Both the position numbers and the translations under genes were made by a program. A stretch of 64,000 nucleotides of DNA. Origin: an uncultured Alphaproteobacteria bacterium (GTDB taxonomy: Bacteria > Pseudomonadota > Alphaproteobacteria > HIMB59). Below, in pieces: positions 29,918 through 37,944 of this stretch. The notes below the pieces were generated by a model. That model worked only from the letters and a program-made list of their open reading frames with translations, was not told the origin of the DNA and ran no database searches. Position 1 is the stretch's first letter, and each line of letters starts with the position of its first letter. The DNA lies in NCBI GenBank assembly GCA_902610175.1, contig CACLUR010000002.1:231116-295115 (forward strand), written 5' to 3'.

Positions 29918-30892
29918 TTAGAGGTTTTTTTGTCGTATAATAAAGATACTTCCTTCTTGATTGCTAATATTTTTTAAACTTCTATTTGATCCTCTGGGAG
30001 ACGAGAAAGAGTCGTTTGGTCCAATTGTGGTTTTTTGATCATTGCAAGTTACTTCCCATTCACCTTCTAAACATAAATAAACTTCAGACTCTTTTAATGT
30101 GTAAGGATGAATATGAGCATTATTACCTTTTAACATCGTCAAACCAAAACCTGTATTATGGTCTATGTTTGGCTCAAAATCTTTGTTATGAACATTAAAA
30201 TGGTCAATGTAATTTAAAATTGAATTAGAGTCATAATGTTCATCATCTTTTAAATATTTATCCTTATTTTCATAACGTATTACATATTTTTCAATTTCTT
30301 CAGAAGTGTAATGATCGAAAGACTGTAAATCTTTTTCTTTAATAGGTTCAATGGCAACTTTTCCATCTGGAATTTTATTCTTATCAAGATCAACTAAGGT
30401 ATTATCATTTAATAAAACCATTCCAGACTCTTTTGCTTTTTCTAAAACTTTTGGTGTCCACGTTATCACACCAGGATCATTTTCTCCTAGAACAACAAAT
30501 ATTAATGCATTTTCATCACTAACATTTTGAAATCCTCGAAACATATTTGTGGGAAATGAAGCAACATCTCCTTTGTTTAAAACTACTTCGCCCTCTTTAC
30601 CATCTTTGCCCCAATAAAAGCGCCAAGAGCCTGAAAATATCAAAAATACTTCTGCAGTAGTGTGGCTATGAAGTCCCGATCCGTTCATTGGAGCGGCACT
30701 TACTGCACCGATATTGAAACCATGTTCTTCAGCTATCTTGACGTTTTGCTTGGTATCCTCACTCACTCCAGGACCAACTATAGAATAATTCAGTCTATCT
30801 TGATGCCCTTTAAGCTTCCCTTCTACAAACGGAACTTTACTTGGAACTAGCTCATTAAACTTTACCAAACGACTGTTGATATCCTGCGTCAT
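29918..30892 (-). CDS. bicupin protein
   Basis: A 324-residue protein with two cupin barrels. Cupin 1 (about 55-135) has GSGLHSHTTAEVFLIFSGSW, with His75, His77 and Glu81 as likely metal ligands. Cupin 2 (about 240-320) has NAHIHPYTLKESEVYLCLEG, with an equivalent His/His/Glu set, then the IGPNDSFSSPRGSNRSLKN loop. Both sites look intact except that the usual second-motif histidine of cupin 1 is replaced in FPTNMFRGF. It could be a dioxygenase or isomerase of the gentisate/bicupin type. It is the first gene of the − strand operon and is divergent from a B-type SnoaL gene. Confidence 0.85.
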   Translation of the reverse strand: MTQDINSRLVKFNELVPSKVPFVEGKLKGHQDRLNYSIVGPGVSEDTKQNVKIAEEHGFNIGAVSAAPMNGSGLHSHTTAEVFLIFSGSWRFYWGKDGKEGEVVLNKGDVASFPTNMFRGFQNVSDENALIFVVLGENDPGVITWTPKVLEKAKESGMVLLNDNTLVDLDKNKIPDGKVAIEPIKEKDLQSFDHYTSEEIEKYVIRYENKDKYLKDDEHYDSNSILNYIDHFNVHNKDFEPNIDHNTGFGLTMLKGNNAHIHPYTLKESEVYLCLEGEWEVTCNDQKTTIGPNDSFSSPRGSNRSLKNISNQEGSIFIIRQKNL

Positions 30893-30977
30893 TAATTAGA
30901 TTTTAAATTTCCTCAATTTATTAAATATTATTTAAATTATAAAGTTAATCAAAGTAATATTTATTTATATTAGATAG

Positions 30978-32087
30978 GTGAGGCAATATAACTTGAGCGA
31001 AATTAAAAATTTTGATACCGGTATTCCAATTAAAAATGGTGCAAAAATTATAAATTTGGACCCTAAAGAAAATATATTAAATAAAAAAAAAATTAGAAAT
31101 CTTCTCAAAAAAATTTCTGAGTCCAAAGATAGTGATTTAAGTCAAAATATAAAGAATGCATATCATGAAAATGCTGAAATCTATGCATTCCACCCTGTAA
31201 ATCATATAAAAGGCATTGATGAAATAATTAATACCCTTTGGAAACCTTTACTGAATTCTTTTCCAGATTTAGAGAGAAGAGATAATTTAATAATTGGAGG
31301 GAGTTTTCAAGATAGGGTTTATGTCTCAACTGTTGGTCATTTGACTGGCACTTTTGTCAATCCATGGTTAGGAGTTCCCTCTAATGGTAAAACTATTCAT
31401 TTACGAATTTGTGAAGTTCATCAAATAGAAAATGAAAAAATAATCAATTCTCATATGTTAATTGATATAATGGATTTTATAAGGCAAGCAGGTTTTTGGC
31501 CAATTAACTCATCTTTAGGTATAGAAGAAATGTGGCCAGGACCCATTACTGGAGACGGAACAACCTTTGAAAACCTAGATTCTGATTTATCAGCTAGAAC
31601 TCTTGATCAGGGTCTTACGATGCAAAGAAGTTTAGATATAAAACCAGAAACTGAGACTGGAGCTACTAAAGATAGTGTTAGACAGAAATTAATTAACCAC
31701 CCTCAAAAAGATTATTGGCATCCGAAAATGATGTGGTACGGACCATGTGGTATAGGCACTGCTAGAGGTTTAAAAGGTTTTATTGAGCATCATCAGCTAC
31801 CATTTAGATTGACTTTTAAAGAGAGAAATTATTGGAAAATTGGTCATTACATTGAAATAGGTGATGGTAATTATTCTATGACAGGAGGTTGGCACAGTAT
31901 TCAAGCAACACACGGTTCAAGTGATTGGCTAGGATATCAACCTACTAATAAATTAGTTACCATGAGAGTAATGGATTTTTATTTACATAATGAGGGTCTT
32001 ATTAGGGAAAATTGGGTACCAATAGATATTGTCCATATTTTATTTCAATTAGGAATAGATGTACTCAAATTAGTTCATAAGAAATAA
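30978..32087 (+). CDS. double SnoaL-domain protein, B type (copy 2)
   Basis: A 369-residue paralogue of the protein at 26106-27110. Half one (about 40-175) has [40 protein letters not shown] and [18 protein letters not shown]. Half two (about 235-365) has [20 protein letters not shown] and [19 protein letters not shown]. The given start is a GTG; an in-frame TTG at 30993 (MSEIKN) fits better, because AGGTGAGG (30976-30983) would then be its ribosome site with a 9-base spacing, and it matches the MSDFQ start of copy 1. Function is unknown. Confidence 0.83.
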   Translation: MRQYNLSEIKNFDTGIPIKNGAKIINLDPKENILNKKKIRNLLKKISESKDSDLSQNIKNAYHENAEIYAFHPVNHIKGIDEIINTLWKPLLNSFPDLERRDNLIIGGSFQDRVYVSTVGHLTGTFVNPWLGVPSNGKTIHLRICEVHQIENEKIINSHMLIDIMDFIRQAGFWPINSSLGIEEMWPGPITGDGTTFENLDSDLSARTLDQGLTMQRSLDIKPETETGATKDSVRQKLINHPQKDYWHPKMMWYGPCGIGTARGLKGFIEHHQLPFRLTFKERNYWKIGHYIEIGDGNYSMTGGWHSIQATHGSSDWLGYQPTNKLVTMRVMDFYLHNEGLIRENWVPIDIVHILFQLGIDVLKLVHKK

Positions 32088-32089
32088 AA

Positions 32090-33415
32090 ATGACGGTTGA
32101 ATTTATCAAAAAAAGCTTAAATGAAAAACAAAGAGCTGAAGAAAACAATAAAATTAAAGCAGTTGTTGAGAACACTTTAAAGGAAATTGAATTAAAGGGA
32201 GATAGCTATGTAAGAGAATTATCAGAGAAATTTGATAAATACTCACCTAGTTCATTTAGATTATCTGAGGATGAAATAAGTAAATTAGTGGATGAAGTTT
32301 CTGATAATGACAAAGAAGATATTAAATTTGCACAAAAACAAGTTCGATCGTTTGCTGAGGCACAATTAAAAAGTTTAAGTGAAATTGAGGTGGAAACTCA
32401 ACCAGGTGTAATTCTTGGACATAAAAATATACCTGTTCAATCTGTTGGCTGTTATGTTCCTGCTGGAAAATTTCCAATGGTGGCATCAGCTCATATGTCT
32501 GTAGTCACTGCTTCAGTTGCTGGAGTTCCTAGAATAATAGCAACAACACCTCCCTATCAAGGAAAACCAAATGCTGCTGTAGTTACAGCTATGAAAATGG
32601 GAGGAGCCCATGAAATTTACGTTTTAGGTGGAATGCAAGGTGTTGGATCTATGGCTATTGGAACTGAAACTATAGAACCAGTAGATATGATTGTTGGTCC
32701 TGGAAACGCATACGTTGCGGAAGCAAAAAGACAATTGTTTGGTAAGGTCGGTATCGATTTATTTGCTGGTCCTACTGAAACAATGATTATCTGCGATGAT
32801 ACCGTAGATGCAGAGATATGTGCTACAGATCTTCTTGGACAAGCAGAGCACGGTTATAATTCACCTGCAATAATGATTACTAATTCAAGAGATTTAGCGA
32901 CAGAAACAATAAAAGAAATAGATAGACTGCTCAAAATTTTACCAACAAAAGATACTGCTGGAGTTAGCTGGAAGGATTATGGTGAAATAATTTTGTGTGA
33001 AAGTTATGATGAAATGTTGATGAAAGCTAATGAGATAGCTTCAGAGCATGTTCAAGTTATGACAGACAGAGATGAATGGTTTTTAAAAAATATGACATCT
33101 TATGGAGCACTTTTTTTGGGTGCAAGAACAAATGTTGCGAATGGAGATAAAGTAATAGGAACAAACCATACTTTACCGACAAAAAAAGCTGGAAGATATA
33201 CAGGTGGTTTATGGGTTGGTAAATTTATAAAAACTCATACTTATCAAAAAATTACAACTGATGAAGCAGCTACAAAAATTGCAGAATATGGATCAAGATT
33301 ATCATATTTAGAGGGTTTCATAGGTCATGCCGAGCAATGTAATGTTAGAGCAAGAAGATATGGTGGTATTAATGTAGCATATGGAAAACCAGTATCCAAA
33401 ATAAAACCAAAGTAA
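32090..33415 (+). CDS. histidinol dehydrogenase-family enzyme, HpsN (sulfopropanediol dehydrogenase)-like
   Basis: A 441-residue NAD-dependent alcohol/aldehyde dehydrogenase of the HisD fold. Zinc ligands and catalytic residues align with E. coli HisD: Gln251 and His254 in [12 protein letters not shown], Glu319-His320 in ASEHVQVM, Asp353 in [15 protein letters not shown], and His413 in EGFIGHAEQ. The stretches [24 protein letters not shown] and [18 protein letters not shown] fit the HpsN-type subgroup, which oxidises 2,3-dihydroxypropane-1-sulfonate or similar alcohols, better than the biosynthetic enzyme. No other his gene is nearby. It is 2 bases after the SnoaL gene and overlaps the SDR gene by 1 base. 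The actual substrate is not proven. Confidence 0.85.
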   Translation: MTVEFIKKSLNEKQRAEENNKIKAVVENTLKEIELKGDSYVRELSEKFDKYSPSSFRLSEDEISKLVDEVSDNDKEDIKFAQKQVRSFAEAQLKSLSEIEVETQPGVILGHKNIPVQSVGCYVPAGKFPMVASAHMSVVTASVAGVPRIIATTPPYQGKPNAAVVTAMKMGGAHEIYVLGGMQGVGSMAIGTETIEPVDMIVGPGNAYVAEAKRQLFGKVGIDLFAGPTETMIICDDTVDAEICATDLLGQAEHGYNSPAIMITNSRDLATETIKEIDRLLKILPTKDTAGVSWKDYGEIILCESYDEMLMKANEIASEHVQVMTDRDEWFLKNMTSYGALFLGARTNVANGDKVIGTNHTLPTKKAGRYTGGLWVGKFIKTHTYQKITTDEAATKIAEYGSRLSYLEGFIGHAEQCNVRARRYGGINVAYGKPVSKIKPK

Positions 33416-34182
33416 TGTATTTAAAAAGTTTAAGTCTCAAGAAAAAAATAGCACTAGTGACTGGTGCGGGAAAAGGTATTGGAAGAGCTTCAGCTATTGC
33501 TTTAGCGGAAGCAGGTGCTGATTTAATAATTTTAAGTCGCACTGAAAAAGAGCTAATTAAAGTTAAAAAAGAAATAAACAAATTAAAAAGAAAATGTGAA
33601 TTTTATGTTTGTGATTTATTTGATTTTGATCAAATAACTGAAGTTTTTTCAAAAATTAATAGATTAGATATTTTAGTAAATAATGCGGGAACAAATATAC
33701 CTGAATTTTTTATCAAAATTAAAAAAGAAGATATGGATTATATGGTTGATTTAAATTTGAAAGCTTCTTTTCATGTAGCACAATTAGCATCTAAAAAGAT
33801 GTTGGAGTCCAAAAATAGAAAAACGAATGGAGGAAGTATCATTAATATGTCCTCCCAGCTAGGCAAAGTTGGAGCACCAAATAGAAGTACTTACAATATG
33901 ACAAAATTTGGTATTGAGGGATTAACTAAAGGAATGGCTCTTGATTTAGCTTCAAGAAATATTCGTGTCAATTCTGTTTGTCCAACGTTTGTTGAAACTC
34001 CAATGGTAAAAAAGTTTTTTATCAATAAAAAATTTAAAAAAGAAACTTTAAAAAATATTCCACTTGGTAATTTTGCTACTGAAAGTGACGTAGCTACTGC
34101 AGTTGTATATCTAGCATCAAATGCTTCATCAATGATTACAGGTTCTTCGATAGTAGTAGACGGTGGTTGGACTACTAAATAA
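33415..34182 (+). CDS. short-chain dehydrogenase/reductase
   Basis: A 255-residue classical SDR. The cofactor loop is TGAGKGIG (16-23), NNAG is at 89-92, and the catalytic set is Ser146/147 in NMSSQLG and Tyr160-xxx-Lys164 in YNMTK. It ends with MITGSSIVVDGGWTTK, typical of FabG/gluconate 5-dehydrogenase-like enzymes. The arginine in ILSRTEKE after the second strand suggests NADPH use. It begins in the stop of the HpsN-like gene (TAATG), so the two dehydrogenases are translationally coupled and probably act in sequence. Confidence 0.92.
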   Translation: MYLKSLSLKKKIALVTGAGKGIGRASAIALAEAGADLIILSRTEKELIKVKKEINKLKRKCEFYVCDLFDFDQITEVFSKINRLDILVNNAGTNIPEFFIKIKKEDMDYMVDLNLKASFHVAQLASKKMLESKNRKTNGGSIINMSSQLGKVGAPNRSTYNMTKFGIEGLTKGMALDLASRNIRVNSVCPTFVETPMVKKFFINKKFKKETLKNIPLGNFATESDVATAVVYLASNASSMITGSSIVVDGGWTTK

Positions 34183-34212
34183 AATTAGTAATTAAAAAAT
34201 TTAGATAATTTT

Positions 34213-34866
34213 ATGAAAGCAATAATTTTTGGATCAATTGGAACTTTAGTAGAAACGTCTGATGTTCAAAGACAGTCATTTAATCATGCTTTTAAGGAAA
34301 TGGGATTAGATTGGTATTGGGATAAAAATAACTACAAAAAATTACTTAAAAAATCAGGGGGAAGAAATAGAGTTGAATATTTTGCAAATATTAATCATAA
34401 CACAGTAGACTCAAAAAAAATAAGAGAACTAAAAACTCAATATTTTAATAGATATTTAAAATCTAATACTATTAATCCTAGAGATGGTGTTTTAGAGGTT
34501 ATCAAGTATGCTAAATTAAATAATATTAAAATTGGTCTGGCATCAACAACTTCAATTGAAAATATAGATGCTATTTTCACAACACTTAAAGATAAAATAA
34601 GAAAATCAGATTTTAATTTTATTGGAAATAATAAACTTATTAAAAGAGTGAAACCTTACTCAGATATTTATTTTGAAGCCCTTAAAAAATTAGGTGTAAA
34701 AGAAAGTGAGTGTATAGCAATAGAGGACTCAGTTGAAAGTGCAATATCAGCTTATAAAGCTAAAATTGAATGTTTCGCATATCCTGGATTATTTCATCTA
34801 GACGATGATTTCAGTTTTTGTAAAAAGTATTTGAATAAATTAGATATTTCTATTTTTGAAAATTAA
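34213..34866 (+). CDS. HAD-like protein lacking the catalytic aspartates
   Basis: A 217-residue protein with the full layout of a beta-phosphoglucomutase/CbbY-type HAD. However, motif I is IIFGSIGTLVET instead of hhhDxDGT: the nucleophile Asp is Gly7 and the acid/base Asp is Ile9. Motif II (GLASTTS), the motif III lysine (RVKPYSDIYFEAL) and motif IV (IAIEDSVESAISA) are all retained. It therefore cannot form the usual phospho-aspartate. It may be a binding or regulatory pseudoenzyme, or use a different chemistry. The surrounding residues ETSDVQRQSFNHAF and LDWYWD look well conserved rather than decayed. It is 30 bases after the SDR gene. Confidence 0.85.
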   Translation: MKAIIFGSIGTLVETSDVQRQSFNHAFKEMGLDWYWDKNNYKKLLKKSGGRNRVEYFANINHNTVDSKKIRELKTQYFNRYLKSNTINPRDGVLEVIKYAKLNNIKIGLASTTSIENIDAIFTTLKDKIRKSDFNFIGNNKLIKRVKPYSDIYFEALKKLGVKESECIAIEDSVESAISAYKAKIECFAYPGLFHLDDDFSFCKKYLNKLDISIFEN

Positions 34867-34959
34867 TAAATTAACTTTAAATCTTCTTATTGTATTAATG
34901 GGTATATTTAATTTATTTAATCTGAAAATTTGACTAAAATTGAAAGATAACTTTAAATT

Positions 34960-34964
34960 AGGAG
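34960..34964 (+). promoter_or_regulatory. strong Shine-Dalgarno site that decides the start at 34972
   Basis: AGGAG lies 7 bases upstream of the ATG at 34972. An earlier ATG at 34968 is in another frame and stops after 9 codons. A TTGACT at 34930-34935 could be a -35 box for this gene. Confidence 0.5.
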
Positions 34965-34971
34965 ATAATGA

Positions 34972-35256
34972 ATGGTCAATATGCTTGTAACAATTAATAT
35001 TTCAAAAGGATGGGAAACTTGGTCTGAAATGGCTAAAGGTTTAGAGCCAAAAATGAATGAGGTTGGTTCTAAAATCATATGGGCTGGCTGTAATGCAGAC
35101 GAGAGTGCGGTCTATGTATTAGTGGAGATGAAAGATCCATCTTTTATTAAGTCTTTTGGAGAAAGAGAAGATATAGTTAAGATTAGAGAGACCGCAGGTG
35201 CAGATGTTTCATCAACAAAGCCCATAGCCCAAATAAGTAATTACTTCATGGGTTAA
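34972..35256 (+). CDS. small conserved-looking protein of unknown function
   Basis: 94 residues, beginning MVNMLVTINISKGWETWSEM, with YVLVEMKDPSFIKSFGERE in the middle. The alternation of strands and helices and the size suggest a ferredoxin-like dimeric alpha/beta barrel, perhaps related to DUF3764-type proteins. No catalytic residue can be recognised. It has its own good ribosome site and probable promoter and is not tightly linked to the HAD-like gene (105-base gap). Base composition is less AT-rich than the neighbours, which may reflect good expression. Confidence 0.65.
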   Translation: MVNMLVTINISKGWETWSEMAKGLEPKMNEVGSKIIWAGCNADESAVYVLVEMKDPSFIKSFGEREDIVKIRETAGADVSSTKPIAQISNYFMG

Positions 35257-35315
35257 AATTTTTCAACAACGATAGAACTTACTAATCACTAAAGTGCAGA
35301 TATTATAAATTAAGA

Positions 35316-35392
35316 TGGCGCGCTCTGCAGGATTCGAACCTGCGACCCTCTGCTTAGAAGGCAGATGCTCTATCCAGCTGAGCTAAGAGCGC
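35316..35392 (-). tRNA. tRNA-Arg (anticodon UCU)
   Basis: On the − strand the sequence folds as a cloverleaf. The acceptor GCGCTCT pairs with AGAGCGC, the D-arm has TAGCTCAGCTGGATAGAGC, the anticodon loop CTTCTAA gives UCU, and the T-arm holds GGTTCGAATCC. The 3' CCA is encoded at 35316-35318. It lies between the small protein gene and the livG-like gene. Confidence 0.96.
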
Positions 35393-35455
35393 ATTTATTG
35401 GAATATTTACCACTTCAACTTTATATTTTCTACTTTAATATGCATTAATTTTTAA

Positions 35456-36232
35456 ATGAACAATATTTTAATAAAAGTCGAAAATTTAGTGAAAACATTT
35501 GGTGGATTAGTTGCACTAAATGATTGCTCCTTAGAAATTAAGGATAAAGCTATAACAGGAATTATTGGACCTAATGGGTCTGGTAAGACTACTTTATTTA
35601 ATGTAATTACTGGTAATCTTAAACCAGATACTGGTAAAGTTTTCTATAATGGTGTTGAAATAACAAATGAAGAGTCGCACGACTTATTTCATTTAGGGGT
35701 ATTAAGAACATTTCAAATTGCACACGAATTTTCAAATATGACAGTTATTGAGAATTTAATGGTAGTGCCAGGTAATCAAAAAGGTGAAAAGCTTCTTTAT
35801 TCGCTGATGAATAGTCAAAAAATTAAAAAAGAAGATGAATTAATTAAAGATAAAGCCATGGAAGTATTAAAATTTTTAAAAATTGAACACCTTAAGAATG
35901 AAAGAGCTGGAAATCTATCCGGAGGTCAAAAAAAACTTTTAGAATTGGCAAGGACAATGATGGTAGATGCTAAAATAGTTTTTTTAGATGAAGTTGGTGC
36001 AGGAGTTAATAAAACACTCCTTAGAGACATAAGTGACTCAATTTTAAAACTTAATCAAGATAAAGGTTACACATTTTGTATGATTGAACACGATTTTAAT
36101 TTTATAAGTGAACTGTGTGACCCTGTAATTGTTTTAGCTGAGGGATCAGTACTTTTTAAAGGTTCTGCTGAGGACGTAAAGTCAAATGAACAGGTTATCG
36201 AGTCTTATTTAGGTAAGGGTTTAAAAAAATAA
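35456..36232 (+). CDS. livG: branched-chain-type ABC transporter ATPase (LivG)
   Basis: A 258-residue ATPase. Walker A is GPNGSGKTTLF, the signature is NLSGGQKKLLELA, Walker B is KIVFLDEVGAGVN, and the switch histidine is in MIEHDFNFI. The initial TFGGLVALNDCSLEI is the LivG signature. It pairs with LivF and the LivH/LivM permeases for hydrophobic amino acids, amides or related compounds. It overlaps livF by 1 base. Confidence 0.93.
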   Translation: MNNILIKVENLVKTFGGLVALNDCSLEIKDKAITGIIGPNGSGKTTLFNVITGNLKPDTGKVFYNGVEITNEESHDLFHLGVLRTFQIAHEFSNMTVIENLMVVPGNQKGEKLLYSLMNSQKIKKEDELIKDKAMEVLKFLKIEHLKNERAGNLSGGQKKLLELARTMMVDAKIVFLDEVGAGVNKTLLRDISDSILKLNQDKGYTFCMIEHDFNFISELCDPVIVLAEGSVLFKGSAEDVKSNEQVIESYLGKGLKK

Positions 36233-36933
36233 TGTTTTTTTCTGCTTCAAATTTAACTGGTGGATATGGAGGTGTAAACATTATCGAAGAGTGTTCTTTT
36301 AACGTTAACAGAGGTGAAATAGTGTCCATTCTAGGTCCAAATGGTGCTGGTAAATCAACAGCAATGAAAGCAATGCTTGGTATACTTGACTTAAAAAATG
36401 GAAACGTTGTGCTTGATGGAAAAGATATCACAAAACTCAAAACACAAGATAGAATAAAGTTAGGTATATCCTTTGTACCTCAAATTAAAAATATTTTTAC
36501 AGAATTAACAGTAAAAGAGAACTTAGAGATGGGTGCTTTTTTAAATGATACTAATTTATCAACAAGATTAGAGAGGATGTATGATTTATTTCCTATAATT
36601 AAAGAGAAAAAGGATCAATTTGCAGGAGAATTATCAGGTGGTCAACGACAGCAGGTTGCAATCGCAAGAGCTTTAATGACTGAGCCAGATGTTTTAATGT
36701 TAGATGAACCAACTGCAGGGGTTTCACCGGTAATTATGACAGAATTATTTGAGCACATATTAAATATAAAAAAACAAAACATAGCTATACTAATGGTTGA
36801 GCAAAATGCCCGCCAGGCTTTAGAAATATCTGATCGAGGTTATATCTTAGTGACAGGTAAAAATGCTTATGAAGGCAAAGGTGATTACCTTCTAAATGAT
36901 AAAGAGATTAGAAAGGCTTTTTTAGGAGGGTAG
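36232..36933 (+). CDS. livF: branched-chain-type ABC transporter ATPase (LivF)
   Basis: A 233-residue ATPase. Walker A is GPNGAGKSTAM, the signature is ELSGGQRQQVAIA, Walker B is DVLMLDEPTAGVSP, and the switch region is MVEQNARQALEISDRGYIL, which is LivF-specific. It is the second ATPase of the heterodimer. It ends directly before the LivH gene with no gap. Confidence 0.93.
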   Translation: MFFSASNLTGGYGGVNIIEECSFNVNRGEIVSILGPNGAGKSTAMKAMLGILDLKNGNVVLDGKDITKLKTQDRIKLGISFVPQIKNIFTELTVKENLEMGAFLNDTNLSTRLERMYDLFPIIKEKKDQFAGELSGGQRQQVAIARALMTEPDVLMLDEPTAGVSPVIMTELFEHILNIKKQNIAILMVEQNARQALEISDRGYILVTGKNAYEGKGDYLLNDKEIRKAFLGG

Positions 36934-37944
36934 ATGGATTTTTTAAACTCAATCATACTTCTAACTAATTTTATTATTGTGCCTGGAATAACTTATGGAT
37001 CACAGTTGGCTTTAGGCGCGATTGGGGTAACACTTATTTATGGTGTTTTAAGATTTGCGAACTTTGCTTATGGAGATTTAATGGCTTTTGGAACAATGAT
37101 TGTAATCCTTTTTACTTGGTTTTTACAATCAAAAGGAATTACGTTTGGTTTACTTCCAACCGCTTTACTAGCATTACCAATTGGTATCCTATTGACAATT
37201 GCGGTGAGTTTATTTTTTGACAAAACAGTATTTGAATATTACAGAAATAAAAAAAGTGATCCCGTAACATTTATAGTTGTTAGTCTTGGTATTATGTTTG
37301 TTTTAAACGCAGTTGTTAGAATTATCATTGGACCAAACGATATAAACTTTATGGATGGACATAAATTTATTATGAAAGCTAGAGAGTTTAAGCAAATGAC
37401 AGGATTAAATGAAGGGCTAGCATTAAAATCAACTCAAGTGATAACATTAATTGCAACAATTGTTACTTGCTCCGTACTTTTTTATTTTTTAAATAAAACA
37501 AAAACAGGCAAATCTATGAGAGCTTATTCAAATAATGAGGATCTAGCATTGCTATCAGGCATTGATCCTAAAAAAATTGTTTTACTGACCTGGATAATCG
37601 TTTCAATTTTAGCTACTGTCGCTGGAACATTGTATGGATTGGATAAAAGTTTTAAGCCATTCACTTATTTTAATAACCTTCTTCCTATTTTTGCAGCAAC
37701 TATTGTTGGTGGTATTGGAAATCCTTTAGGTGCATTTTACGGGGGATTTCTTATTGCTTTCTCTGAAATAGGTCTTACCTACGCATATAAAAAATTTTTT
37801 AAGTACATCATGCCTGAAGGTTTAGAACCAAGCACACTAATACAATTTATCTCTACTGATTATAAATTTGCGATCTCTTTTGCAATATTAATAGTTGTTC
37901 TTATTTTCAGGCCAAACGGTATCTTTAAAGGAAAAGTCATATGA
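36934..37944 (+). CDS. livH: branched-chain-type ABC transporter permease (LivH)
   Basis: A 336-residue membrane permease with eight or so hydrophobic helices. QLALGAIGVTLIYGVLRFAN near residue 26 and YGDLMAFGTMIVILF are LivH hallmarks, as is LPIFAATIVGGIGNPLGAFY near residue 245. It overlaps LivM by 4 bases. The substrate cannot be told from the permease. Confidence 0.92.
   Translation: MDFLNSIILLTNFIIVPGITYGSQLALGAIGVTLIYGVLRFANFAYGDLMAFGTMIVILFTWFLQSKGITFGLLPTALLALPIGILLTIAVSLFFDKTVFEYYRNKKSDPVTFIVVSLGIMFVLNAVVRIIIGPNDINFMDGHKFIMKAREFKQMTGLNEGLALKSTQVITLIATIVTCSVLFYFLNKTKTGKSMRAYSNNEDLALLSGIDPKKIVLLTWIIVSILATVAGTLYGLDKSFKPFTYFNNLLPIFAATIVGGIGNPLGAFYGGFLIAFSEIGLTYAYKKFFKYIMPEGLEPSTLIQFISTDYKFAISFAILIVVLIFRPNGIFKGKVI

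Noticed and set aside
32090-33415. Histidinol dehydrogenase of histidine biosynthesis
   Set aside because: The catalytic residues fit, but no other his gene is near, the motifs resemble the HpsN branch, and the gene is coupled to an SDR and a SnoaL gene. The biosynthetic role is therefore not claimed, though not excluded.
35316-35392. tRNA-Arg as an integration site for the catabolic island
   Set aside because: No integrase, no direct repeat of the tRNA 3' end and no composition break were seen on either side of the island.
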